Counted from the first letter of the stretch, positions 9,364 to 19,513 are shown. The stretch is 64,000 nt of DNA from Ridgeia piscesae (GCA_025642075.2 JAODUO010001318.1:5001-69000), one strand, 5' to 3'. Notes: generated from the letters alone by a model not told the origin. Translations and numbers: made by a program.

Positions 9364-9494
9364 CTGACATAGTATTTTATTTGTGTTGTGTGGTAACAAT
9401 ACATATTTGTACGATATTTATATAATGATTCTGCCATTAAAACCTGGGAGGAGAGTTACGAGCAATAACAACAATTTTGGTGGCCATATTTTCT
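8974..9494. mobile_element. Foldback structure: 124-bp inverted arms around a microsatellite core
   Basis: The left arm 8974-9097 and the right arm 9370-9494 are reverse complements with about three differences by eye. Shared marks are AGAAAATATGGCCACC at the outer ends, GGTTTTAATGGCAGAATC in the middle and TTGTTACCACACAACACAAA inside. Between them lie (AT)n, CATC/CATA, (TACG)n, (TATG)n and (AT)n tracts. A direct duplicate of GAAAATATGGCCACCA at 8956-8971 sits just outside the left arm. No ORF is present apart from microsatellite shadows. It may be a foldback/MITE element or an inverted duplication. Confidence 0.85.
9097..9361. repeat. Compound microsatellite core: (AT)n-(CATC/CATA)n-(TACG)n-(TATG)n-(AT)n
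   Basis: Tracts are (AT)n about 9097-9147, CATCCATA-type units about 9148-9178, TACG about 9173-9195, TATG with variants about 9195-9312 and (AT)n about 9313-9361. TACG next to TATG in the same phase repeats the pattern of the neighbouring array at 8564. Confidence 0.95.
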
Positions 9495-10173
9495 TATAAC
9501 GATGGTCCCAGGGCGGAGATATTTAGAGAAATGTATTAGTTTATTGGCGGATCACTGTGCCGTAATGTATATGAACTTGATAACAGACTGTTTGTTACAA
9601 TTAATGTATTTTAATATCGTTTTTACTGGACACAGTAAGCGTTTCGCTGGCGGTATATTACAGCTCAATTGTTTGCGATCGCGTTGCCTGGTGACGCATT
9701 ATACTTTCGCAACTACATTATTTCAGTACGTTTTTTCACGAGCGCGTTATTATCTGATCTGACTAGACCAATAATACTGACTCTGGGGAAAAGAAAACAT
9801 CTTAGATCGTCACTAGCGTTTCAGAGCGCAACAACAATCCTGATTCCGGATTTCGACCGAGAGCTCACAGAGAGAGAACACCACTGTTCTTGCTTTCCGG
9901 ACGACAATACGTTTGCCGAGAAGCGATCTGGACCTCGGGGTACATTCTTCCTGACGAAGCCGACCGAATCCGTCAAGCGGCGCAGGTCGCAAAGCGGGCC
10001 ACCCTCTGGAACGGAAGTGACGACGTAAAACAACAGCGCAACGACGCCGGCGCACGCGCGCGCAAACAGGGTTGTGTTCCGCGGTCGCCGTCCGACAACC
10101 ACCTTCGGGTGCATTGCAGCGCTTCCCCGGCCGTCGACCGCGTGACCCGACGGCGTGGCGGAACGTCTCCGGT
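9495..10173 (+). promoter_or_regulatory. Upstream region and probable 5'UTR of the TSSK-like gene
   Basis: The stretch changes from AT-rich to strongly GC- and CpG-rich from about 9830, continuing into exon 1. This resembles a CpG-rich 5' end. The kinase frame is open back to about 10050, but no ATG precedes 10174 in that frame, only a TTG at 10072. No TATA box in a convincing place was found. The plus-strand frame 9669-10028 is not recognisable as a protein. Confidence 0.45.
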
Positions 10174-10494
10174 ATGGCCCGGCTGGCCTTCTGCTGCGGT
10201 CGATCGCCCGACTCGGACAGTTCGACCAATCGCCAGTCGCGGAAGAAAGGCGGAATCGAGGTGAACGCCGTGCTGGAGGGACTCGGGTACTCCATCGGGC
10301 AGAAACTCGGCGAAGGCACCTTCACGGAAGTGCGCGCGGCCGTGCACCGGAAGCAGCCGTACAAGCTGGCCGTGAAGATCGTCGACCGGCAGCAGACGGA
10401 CGAGTCACGCGCCACCGTGCCCGTCACCGTCTTCCAACCCGAGCTGGAGATCATCGGTAAGATGAAGCATCCGAACATCATCCAGCTATTCCAG
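10174..10494 (+). CDS. TSSK-like gene, exon 1 (codons 1-107)
   Basis: Starts at the first ATG in frame (MARLAFCCGR) and ends at TTCCAG/GTACGTGAG. It carries a Ser/Arg-rich leader (about 10-25), the glycine-rich loop, the VAVK-type Lys and helix C up to HPNIIQLFQ. The two Cys at positions 7-8 near the N-terminus could be lipid-modified, but this is only a possibility. Confidence 0.85.
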
Positions 10495-13400
10495 GTACGT
10501 GAGTACATAAAAAGTATATAAACGTAAAGACAAGTTCTTATATAGCGCAGTTTCCAGTCCTTAGGACTGCTCAAAGCCCATTACACTTTACTTGGCAAAC
10601 AGACCTGTGCAATCAAACACCATCTCCACTTCTTGGGGAAACATCCAGTCATGCTGCAATTAATGCACGAATGGCGCTCAACATTTGTTTGTAGCCATGT
10701 ACACATTCATACAGCTGAGTGAACATTGGGCTTTCATACCCCTGCGGGAGAATTTTTATTCGAGAGTGCAATCTCCTGGGTTATATGTTTTCATTTAATA
10801 TTACATTCTAAAGACCAAAACATGCATGTTAAAGGTTCACTGTCTGCCAATTTGTGTTTGGTTCATTTATTAAGCGCGGAATAATGTTCGCAATTTGAAA
10901 GATTCCGCCCGCAACACGTTCAAATGGTAAACAAAGCAACCAGTTTCAAAACAAGATTGATTCGCAATAATGCCGAGGCGAGCAGAATTCACCGCAGTAC
11001 CCTTTTGATGTTTCACTTTCCCACGTATAACACAACATACTTCCGGTTGCAAGGTGTGACCATTTCTCAGGATCTGACATGGAACAAACACGTGGATAAT
11101 ATTGTGAAAAAGGCTGGTAAACGCTTGTACATGTTATATCAGTTAAAGCGTGCAGGGATTACCCAGAAAGATCTGGTCAGTGTATATGTTAGTGTGTTGA
11201 GACCAGTTCTAGAATATGCATGTCCTGTATGGCACACTAACTTGCCCCAATATTTGTCTGACAATATTGAAGTTATAAAAAAGGGCACTAAAATGTATTT
11301 TTCCTGGATTGGGTTACGCGGAAATACTTAGACGTGTTAACCTGGATACGTTGAATGTAAGACGGGACAGCATTTGTCAAAAATATTTTGATAAAATTAA
11401 AGTCGGCACACACAGATTAAATTATCTGCTGCCTGACAAAAGACATATCAAATATAATATTAGACAACAAAATGTGTACCCGTTACCAGTTACTAGAACG
11501 AATAGATTCCGTAACTCCTTTATACCGTGGGCTTTATACAACTGTCAGTAAAAAGGCTATTAATACGGTATGATTTGCGGTATCAAATGTATTTCTATTG
11601 TATCTGTATGATGTTTTGATGAGTTAATTGTAACCTATTGTAATGTCAATCCAACTCAGTTGAGTTGCTAATAAAACTTGTGTTATAAAAAACAGGAACT
11701 GGCACCTTCTCCTTAATTTCGGTGGAGATTAATTTTATACCCATCGTCATTGGCCCGTGATACTACCTTGGGTAGTAGTGTGGTACTGTTTGTAATGTTG
11801 GCACTCCCTTTACATTCTCGGGTAGTAGTGTGGTACTGTTTGTAATGTTGGCACTCCCTTTACATTCTCGGGTAGTAGTGTGGTACTGTTTGTAATGTTG
11901 GCGCTCCCTTTACATTCTCGGGTAGTAGTGTGGTACTGTTTGTAATGTTGGCACTCCCTTTACATTCTCGGGTAGTAGTGTGGTACTGTTTGTAATGTTG
12001 GCGCTCCCTTTACATTCTCGGGTAGTAGTGTGGTACAGTTTGTAATGTTGGCACTCCCTTTACATTCTCGGGTAGTATGTTGTACTGTTTGTAATGTTGG
12101 CACTCCCTTTACATTCTCGGGTAGTAGTGTGGTACAGTTTGTAATGTTGGCACTCCCTTTACATTCTCGGGTAGTAGTGTGGTACTGTTTGTAATGTTGG
12201 CACTCCCTTTACATTCTCGGGTAGTAGTGTGGTACAGTTTGTAATGTTGGCACTCCCTTTACATTCTCGGGTAGTAGTGTGGTACAGTTTGTAATGTTGG
12301 CACTCCCTTTACATTCTCGGGTAGTAGTGTGGTACAGTTTGTAATGTTGGCCTCCCTTTACATTCTCGGGTAGTAGTGTGGTACGTTTGTAATGTTGGCC
12401 TCCCTTTACATTCTCGGGTAGTAGTGTGGTACTGTTTGTAAGTTGGCCTCCCTTTACATTCTCGGGTAGTAGTGTGGTACGTTTGTAATGTTGGCCTCCC
12501 TTTACATTCTCGGGTAGTAGTGTGGTACAGTTTGTAATGTTGGCCTCCCTTTACATTCTCGGGTAGTAGTGTGGTACAGTTTGTAATGTTGGCCTCCCTT
12601 TACATTCTCGGGTAGTAGTGTGGTACTGTTTGTAATGTTGGCCTCCCTTTACATTCTCGGGTAGTAGTGTGGTACTGTTTGTAATGTTGGCCTCCCTTAC
12701 ATTCTCGGGTAGTAGTGTGGTACGTTTGTAATGTTGGCCTCCCTTTACATTCTCGGGTAGTAGTGTGGTACAGTTTGTAATGTTGGCCTCCCTTTACATT
12801 CTCGGGTAGTAGTGTGGTACTGTTTGTAAGTTGGCCTCCCTTTACATTCTCGGGTAGTAGTGTGGTACGTTTGTAAGTTGGCCTCCCTTTACATTCTCGG
12901 GTAGTAGTGTGGTACAGTTTGTAATGTTGGCCTCCCTTTACATTCTCGGGTAGTAGTGTGGTACGTTTGTAATGTTGGCCTCCCTTTACATTCTCGGGTA
13001 GTAGTGTGGTACGTTTGTAATGTTGGCCTCCCTTTACATTCTCGGGTAGTAGTGTGGTACGTTTGTAATGTTGGCCTCCCTTTACATTCTCGGGTAGTAG
13101 TGTGGTACGTTTGTAATGTTGGCACTCCCTTTACATTCTCGGGTAGTAGTGTGGTACGTTTGTAATGTTGGCCTCCCTTTACATTCTCGGGTAGTAGTGT
13201 GGTACTGTTTGTAATGTTGGCCTCCCTTTACATTCTCGGGTAGTAGTGTGGTACGTTTGTAAGTTGGCCTCCCTTTACATTCTCGGGTAGTAGTGTGGTA
13301 CGTTTGTAATGTTGGCCTCCCTTTACATTCTCGGGTAGTAGTGTGGTACGTTTGTAATGTTGGCCTCCCTTTACATTCTCGGGTAGTAGTGTGGTACAGT

Positions 13401-16400
13401 TTGTAATGTTGGCGCTCCCTTTACATTCTCGGGTAGTGGTGACGTTTGTAATGTTGGCCTCCCTTTACATTCTCGGGTAGTAGTGTGGTACGTTTGTAAT
13501 GTTGGCCTCCCTTTACATTCTCGGGTAGTAGTGTGGTACGTTTGTAATGTTGGCACTCCCTTTACATTCTCGGGTAGTAGTGTGGTACAGTTTGTAATGT
13601 TGGCACTCCCTTTACATTCTCGGGTAGTAGTGTGGTACAGTTTGTAATGTTGGCACTCCCTTTACATTCTCGGGTAGTAGTGTGGTACAGTTTGTAATGT
13701 TGGCACTCCCTTTACATTCTCGGGTGTAGTGTGGTACAGTTTGTAATGTTGGCACTCCCTTTACATTCTCGGGTAGTAGTGTGGTACTGTTTGTAATGTT
13801 GGCACTCCCTTTACATTCTCGGGTAGTAGTGTGGTACTGTTTGTAATGTTGGCACTCCCTTTACATTCTCGGGTAGTAGTGTGGTACAGTTTGTAATGTT
13901 GGCACTCCCTTTACATTCTCGGGTAGTAGTGTGGTACAGTTTGTAATGTTGGCACTCCCTTTACATTCTCGGGTAGTAGTGTGGTACAGTTTGTAATGTT
14001 GGCACTCCCTTTACATTCTCGGGTAGTAGTGTGGTACAGTTTGTAATGTTGGCACTCCCTTTACATTCTCGGGTAGTAGTGTGGTACAGTTTGTAATGTT
14101 GGCACTCCCTTTACATTCTCGGGTAGTAGTGTGGTACAGTTTGTAATGTTGGCACTCCCTTTACATTCTCGGGTAGTAGTGTGGTACAGTTTGTAATGTT
14201 GGCACTCCCTTTACATTCTCGGGTAGTAGTGTGGTACTGTTTGTAATGTTGGCACTCCCTTTACATTCTCGGGTAGTAGTGTGGTACTGTTTGTAATGTT
14301 GGCACTCCCTTTACATTCTCGGGTAGTAGTGTGGTACTGTTTGTAATGTTGGCGCTCCCTTTACATTCTCGGGTAGTAGTGTGGTACTGTTTGTAATGTT
14401 GGCGCTCCCTTTACATTCTCGGGTAGTAGTGTGGTACTGTTTGTAATGTTGGCGCTCCCTTTACATTCTCGGGTAGTAGTGTGGTACAGTTTGTAATGTT
14501 GGCGCTCCCTTTACATTCTCGGGTAGTAGTGTGGTACAGTTTGTAATGTTGGCGCTCCCTTTACATTCTCGGGTAGTAGTGTGGTACAGTTTGTAATGTT
14601 GGCGCTCCCTTTACATTCTCGGGTAGTAGTGTGGTACAGTTTGTAATGTTGGCACTCCCTTTACATTCTCGGGTAGTAGTGTGGTACTGTTTGTAATGTT
14701 GGCGCTCCCTTTACATTCTCGGGTAGTAGTGTGGTACTGTTTGTAATGTTGGCGCTCCCTTTACATTCTCGGGTAGTAGTGTGGTACAGTTTGTAATGTT
14801 GGCACTCCCTTTACATTCTCGGGTAGTAGTGTGGTACTGTTTGTAATGTTGGCACTCCCTTTTCATTCTCGGGTAGTAGTGTGGTACTGTTTGTAATGTT
14901 GGCACTCCCTTTACATTCTTCGTGGTACATGTGAGTTATTGGCAGACGAATAGTTTTAGCATTAGCAGCCTTTGGTACCCTAAGCGCAGTTAAATCAGAC
15001 AGGAACTGAACTCTCGCTTTTGAGAGCATAGCCACAAGTATGCATTGAATAGGACCAGATGGAGATATGCGACATTCAAGAGGGATATTCAAGATATCCA
15101 ATCATCATGATTCTTGTAAGCGCTTTACGCTTTTCTCCCTGGCAGACCTGTTGAATCGAACACCGTCTCGGCTTCTCGGGGAAGCCACGAGCCACGCAAC
15201 AATTAAATAAGACTATCCGTCCACTATATCGCCCGCTGTCTACAGGCAGGTACCTATTCACACAGCCGAGTGAACTGGAGCGATGTAGAGTGAAACATCC
15301 TGCCCGCGGTTTGACACTGCAGCATAGTATTCGAACCAGGGTTCTTTTAGTCGACAAACCAAATCTCAAGCCACTACGTCACTTTGCCACTACGCTATAT
15401 TCAAGTATCTAATCACCTTCGGCTACTAATCAAGTAGAGAGCCACCCTCGGCAGGGCTATTGTACTAAATGTCATTTCCCCACTCCAGTTACAGCCTTCG
15501 TTGTAGGCTTAACCAAACAAGGGCCTTCACTGCAAATATAACCACATGGATACTTGTTCGAATAAAACACCGTTGCCGAATTTAGCGTGCACATACTTGT
15601 TTGGAACCGGGAGTCGGTTGTGGAACTGTAATCTAACCCGTCCCGTGCGTGACCAGGTCGTTCAGGCAGGCCGCTACTTGTACATCTTCATGGAGCGGGC
15701 AGAACAAGGCGACCTACTAGAGTACATCCGTACCAATGGCGCCCTCTCCTTGCCGATCGCCAAACAAATGTTTCAGGTAAGCGACTTTGTTTTTAAAGCG
15801 AGGGTGATCCTAGTTTTTTTGTTTTATTAAATAATATGATTACGTTCTTATGATTACAACATGCATGTTGAAGATTTACTGCCTGCTTTGGACGAGGGGT
15901 GGGTGCGTGGATGGCAACGATCTTATCAGACAATGTTTGAATTATAAATTTATTTTTTATTTTTGCAAAGTCCATTATAGTAATTTACCTATGGCTTTGT
16001 GGGGGATCGTAAGCATGTACAGATAGGTGAATTTATTCCACCACAACTGGAAAGAATACCTTATCCAAACCTTATGCTGTTTGTATGCATACGACACCTG
16101 GAATGGTTACTTCCGGTAGAACATATTTTAAAGATGACGTAATCTGCACGTTCCAGGAACTCTCGGAAGCTGTCGCCCACTGTCACCTGAACGGGGTCGC
16201 GCATCGAAACATCCGCTGCGAGAACGTGCTGCTCGACGCGAACATGCGGGTCAAGTTGACGGACTTCGGCTACGCCTGCTACTGTCACGATCGGTACACG
16301 GGCGCTCGCCTCCTCAGCTCGACGTACTGTGGCAATCCGACATACTCGGCACCCGAGGTGGGGGAATAAAGCAACCATTTCGTGAAACATATTTAAAGGG

Positions 16401-17683
16401 AATCTCAAGGGGGCAGTTGGGGGTGAGTTGTGAGCTTCAAAGGGTGCATTCGGGGGGTTTCCGTTCGCTTTGCTGTGTGGGTTGCGGACGATGGCATCAC
16501 GGTGAAGTCATCGGGAATGCAGTTTGAGATATTTGGTGAGCCTCGTGGAAGGTACGCTGCAGCTTAAAGGGGAGCTGCCAGCTGCTTGGTGTAATTTTGT
16601 ATATATAATATTACGTTCTTATGATTACAACATCCATGTTGAAGGTTTAATGTATGCCAGTTTGTGTTTAATTACTTTATTAAGCTTGGAACAATGTTCA
16701 AAACATTTCCGCCTGCAACACGTTCAAATTGTAAACAAAACATCCAGTTTCAAAAAAAAATTGATAGGCAGTAATGCCGAGGCGAGCAGAGTTAACGCAA
16801 TACCCTTTGAGGTTTACCTTTCCCACGTTCTACACAGCAGACTTCCCGTTATAAATTACTGCCCGGTCAATTCTGGGTAGAGGAATTGGCATGCATGCAC
16901 CCTCCCTGTAATTACTAGTTTTGTTGAGTTTCAAAGGGGGACGGGAGCACAACTGTAGTTTCTGGCGAGCGTCAACGGGGTGAAACACCTCTCAAATATT
17001 CACCACGTTCCGACGTCTTGGCTTTACTGTCAGTTTGAAATATCTGAGAAAAAATGTAACTCTTCACTGCCCAAATCGGCCAAAGCCACCCAACCCCATT
17101 ATTTCCAATACGCATGCACCATATTTATTGGGATGCTGACGGCAGCTGTGATAATTTTTTGTAAATATGGTGTGTAATTTCGTTTGGTCTTACTTCTAAT
17201 TTGAACGTGTTTGTGATACTCTCGATCAAACATGCTACGTGTTGCATGGTGTGTTACGTGTGCCGCCTGCTATCAGCAACGGTGTCATGGTTCCTAGTTG
17301 TCTAGATAAACGACTGGCGTTCTTATCAACAGGTCCTCGGTCGCGAACCGTACGAGGCGAAGATGGCCGACGCGTGGAGTCTGGGAATCACCCTCTTCAT
17401 CATGGTCACGAGCACGATGCCATTCGACGAATCGCGACTCGGCGTGTTGCTGGGCAACGCGCGCTCGCGGCAGCACTACATTGCTGACCTCATTTCGGGT
17501 CACGTGCCGAAGGACTGTCAGCTGCTGATTGGCCAATTAATGGAACCGGACGTTGTCGTTAGACTACCGGTATCGAAAATCGCTGATAATTATTGGTTCA
17601 AGGACGCGACTAGAAAGAGTCGAAGTCAAATAATGCGTCGATCGTTCCATGCGTCTTTGTCTCCGTACGAACAACTGCAATGA
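10174..17683 (+). CDS. TSSK-family serine/threonine kinase homologue with HRN instead of HRD, 4 exons, 330 aa
   Basis: Exons 10174-10494, 15657-15776, 16157-16357 and 17333-17683 join with all introns in phase 0. The product is a single-domain kinase resembling testis-specific serine/threonine kinases (TSSK). It has a 35-40-residue N-terminus, the glycine loop GEGTFTEV (about 46-53), LAVK with the ATP-anchoring Lys68, helix C Glu at about 90, and HPNIIQLFQ at the end of exon 1. FMERAEQGDLLEYI follows. The catalytic loop reads AHRNIRCEN (162-170), so the catalytic Asp is Asn165 and the usual Lys is Arg167. DFG (183-185), TYCGNPTYSAPE and DAWSLG (227-232) are intact. TSSKs act in sperm formation, but the Asn suggests weak or no phosphotransfer. 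Coding exons are GC-rich. Most vertebrate TSSK genes lack introns, whereas this one has three. Confidence 0.88.
10524..10745 (-). mobile_element. tRNA-headed SINE family, copy A (head lost)
   Basis: It reads on the minus strand and shares with the copies at 15107, 29500 and 63474 the tail (TATATAGCGCAG, GACTGCTCAAAGC), AGACCTGTGCAATCAAACACC and CAGCTGAGTGAAC. The tRNA-like head is not recognisable, so this copy is truncated at its 5' end. It sits at the start of intron 1 of the kinase-like gene. Confidence 0.75.
10795..11047. mobile_element. About 250-bp dispersed element, copy 1
   Basis: It matches 16600-16878 closely, 34715-34985 more distantly and 15828-15880 partly. Shared blocks are AACATGCATGTTAAAGGTT, CGCAACACGTTCAAAT, GGTAAACAAAGCAACCAGTT and AATGCCGAGGCGAGCAGA. 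This copy stops at CTTCCGGTT, where the LINE fragment begins. There is no ORF of note and the family is unknown. Confidence 0.75.
11048..11695 (+). mobile_element. 5'-truncated non-LTR retrotransposon, ORF2 C-terminus and 3'UTR
   Basis: The reading GVTISQDLTWNKHVDNIVKK, RPVLEYACPVWHTNLP, then FPGLGYAEIL, RDSICQKYFDKI and RFRNSFIPWALYNCQ-stop (stop at 11549-11551) is typical of the end of jockey/CR1-superfamily ORF2 proteins. One frame change near 11275-11290, in an A-rich run, breaks it: the first frame stops at 11331 and the second runs to 11551. The 3'UTR ends near 11690 with an A/T-rich tail (GTTATAAAAAAC). The 5' truncation fits target-primed integration. It has a different 3' end from the LINE at 7440-7990. 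Confidence 0.88.
11771..14920. repeat. 50-bp minisatellite, about 63 copies, in intron 1 of the TSSK-like gene
   Basis: Units start GGTAGTAGTGTGG and end CCTTTACATTCTCG. Two positions vary between copies, A or T after GGTAC (unit base 17) and A or G after GTTGGC (unit base 33). In 12350-13540 most units lack a base at one or both of these positions and are 48-49 bp. Outside that block units are nearly all exactly 50 bp. Frames on the minus strand reading PTLQTYHTTTRECKG are produced by the 48-bp form and are not protein-coding. The last unit degrades at 14918. Confidence 0.97.
15107..15395 (-). mobile_element. tRNA-headed SINE family, copy B
   Basis: Read on the minus strand this copy has a tRNA-like head with a B-box-like GGTTCGAATAC preceded by GTCGACTAAAAGAACC. 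Next come the central GTTCACTCGGCTGTGTGAA, then GAGACGGTGTTCGATTC and AACAGGTCTGCCAGG, and a shortened tail with AAAGCGTAAAGCGCTTACAAG. It lies just upstream of exon 2 of the kinase-like gene. Confidence 0.85.
15657..15776 (+). CDS. TSSK-like gene, exon 2 (codons 108-147)
   Basis: Acceptor GTGCGTGACCAG/GTC with a weak pyrimidine tract, donor TTTCAG/GTAAGC. It encodes VVQAGRYLYIFMERAEQGD and LLEYIRTNGALS, which are subdomains V-VI of the kinase (hinge and helix D). Family alignment requires exactly this start after LFQ. Confidence 0.85.
15828..15880. mobile_element. Fragment of the 250-bp dispersed element
   Basis: Only the first 50 bp of the element is present: ATTACGTTCTTATGATTAC followed by AACATGCATGTTGAAG. 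It is nearly identical to 16610-16660. Located in intron 2 of the kinase-like gene. Confidence 0.65.
16157..16357 (+). CDS. TSSK-like gene, exon 3 (codons 148-214)
   Basis: Acceptor CACGTTCCAG/GAA, donor CCCGAG/GTGGGG. The exon contains the catalytic and activation segments: HRNIRCENVLLD (codons for H-R-N are CAT CGA AAC at about 16202-16210), KLTDFGYACY and STYCGNPTYSAPE. The AAC codon makes Asn where active kinases have Asp. DFG and APE are normal. If splicing failed, a stop follows within four codons in the intron. Confidence 0.88.
16600..16878. mobile_element. About 250-bp dispersed element, copy 2
   Basis: The most complete copy, from ATTACGTTCTTATGATTAC to CAATTCTGGGTAGA. It includes GCAACACGTTCAAAT, AATGCCGAGGCGAGCAGA and the terminal segment missing from copy 1. 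Located in intron 3 of the kinase-like gene. No clear terminal repeats or ORF. Confidence 0.75.
17333..17683 (+). CDS. TSSK-like gene, exon 4 (codons 215-330 and stop)
   Basis: Acceptor TTCTTATCAACAG/GTC, stop TGA at 17681-17683. It encodes the kinase C-lobe from VLGREPYEAK through DAWSLGITLFIMVTSTMPFD, the ISGHVPKDCQLLIGQLM helix and the conserved Arg before LPVSKIADNYWF. A short basic tail follows (KSRSQIMRRSF). This matches the usual end of TSSK proteins, which have little beyond the kinase domain. Confidence 0.87.
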   Translation, partial: VLGREPYEAKMADAWSLGITLFIMVTSTMPFDESRLGVLLGNARSRQHYIADLISGHVPKDCQLLIGQLMEPDVVVRLPVSKIADNYWFKDATRKSRSQIMRRSFHASLSPYEQLQ

Positions 17684-17862
17684 TTGCCAGTGTTTGCAGG
17701 ATTAATAGGACAAGGAAATGATACTCTTAATTGTATAAATGTATGCACCACAGGGAGGATAGACACCCACCACATAGTAGCTCTGCTATGCGCATTAATT
17801 ACTGCCAATAATCATTTGGCGAATGGACATCATACGTGTATTAAATAACTTTCTACACAATT

Positions 17863-17868
17863 AATAAA
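17863..17868 (+). terminator. Polyadenylation signal of the TSSK-like gene
   Basis: AATAAA lies 180 bp after the stop codon, followed at about 17895 by a G/T-rich stretch (GTGGTTGTTTTG). The spacing fits a short 3'UTR, which is common for TSSK transcripts. Confidence 0.7.
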
Positions 17869-17883
17869 GAATGCGCTGCGCTC

Positions 17884-18283
17884 AGTAATACATAGTGGTT
17901 GTTTTGAAATAATTGGTCATATGTTTGTAGACCTAATCAAATTAACTTCCTATGGGTTATTTTATTTTGTCACAATAGTGACATATACGAGATAGTATGT
18001 ACTTGCTGGCTATGACTAGGCCCCTATTCCATAGGGAATATATGTCATATGTCATGTCCGGTATGTTGTTAAACTACAACGTTGTAGGCAAATAATACTG
18101 CCAAGTGGTGATTTCATCTGGATTGAGGATCACATATACCTTCGCCCCAATTCAGACCTGTTAAGTCTCCCGCTTTTGGCATCCATCTCCCGTTCTCCCG
18201 CGCGTGTTCCTAAATCTTCAGTTTATCATTCCACCTCCAGTTTTTACTTTTTCACCTTCCTATGTTCAGATATTATTAACGAG
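17884..18283. other. Downstream intergenic DNA, nothing assigned
   Basis: No gene or delimitable repeat was seen between the poly(A) region and the next microsatellite. Confidence 0.6.
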
Positions 18284-18535
<252 letters not shown>

Positions 18536-19215
18536 TGTTGTTCAAATAAACATACAAGATCTTTTCACATATATTGTGCTTGTGAATTTTGAATTCTACC
18601 GCTGTGTGATAGCATCGATGTTTGATAGCTCTATTTCGATGCACAGATGTCCAGTTTTCTCATTTCAGAAACTTAACAGGTCTGGGCCACAATCTACAAT
18701 GATCCCAAAGACGTCCGATATAATGGCTTTGCGTTCCTCGCAATAAATTACAAATGGCAGAGTACATTTTGTTAACCATCAGGGAATTAAATAAGACAAG
18801 CATTTACAAAAAAATCTAACTTGTCATTAATTGATACCAATGTCTATCGTGGAATAATATTGGACAGTGTTTGACAAGTTGACAAATAATGCCGCACATT
18901 GTAGATATTACGTTTATTAGCATATCGCTTGGGTGTTTATTATATATATATATAATTATATCTTCAAACATGAAAATTTACTTTAAAATGAAAGACCGTG
19001 CAACGCAGATACCCTAAGTTATATAACAACTGTTCTATTTGCAACTAATTTCTGAGTACTTTTCAAAGATTCAAAATGGACATTTACTTCAGTGTTAAAA
19101 GAACATTTCACGTCCTATACCTAAGTGATGCAAGTAAGTAAAAGCTTTATTTCTAGATGGTAACCATGCCACGTGGTAATTCGTGATTTTCAGTGGACCA
19201 TCATCACCCAAAACT
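18536..19215. other. Intergenic DNA, nothing assigned
   Basis: AT-rich sequence with a short (AT)n at about 18940-18955. No supported gene. Confidence 0.6.
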
Positions 19216-19218
19216 TTT

Positions 19219-19365
19219 ACATACATACATTATATACATACATACATACATACATACATACATACATACATACATACATACATACATACATACATACATA
19301 CATACATACATACATACATACATACATACATACATACATACATACATACATACATACATACAAAC

Positions 19366-19396
<31 letters not shown>

Positions 19397-19407
19397 CATA
19401 CAACAAC

Positions 19408-19449
<42 letters not shown>

Positions 19450-19513
19450 TACATACATACATACATACATACATACATACATACATACATACATACATAC
19501 ATACATACATACA
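19219..19513. repeat. (ATAC)n microsatellite with an internal (AC)n block
   Basis: ATAC tetramers extend across 19219-19513 with an AAACTT interruption (19361-19367), an AACAACAAC junction and an (AC)n block at about 19410-19445. Both strands stay open in all frames (HTYI/YVCM repeats), which is a composition effect. Confidence 0.97.

Noticed and set aside
9813..10574. 253-codon minus-strand frame over kinase exon 1
   Set aside because: It is a shadow of GC-rich coding sequence. The plus strand encodes a clear kinase N-lobe.
12889..14905. Repeat protein PTLQTYHTTTRECKG on the minus strand
   Set aside because: It is open only where units are 48 bp, which probably reflects lost bases. The 50-bp units shift the frame.
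11771..14920. CRISPR-like look of a long regular array
   Set aside because: Units are identical head to tail with no unique spacers, in a eukaryotic intron with no cas genes. It is a minisatellite.
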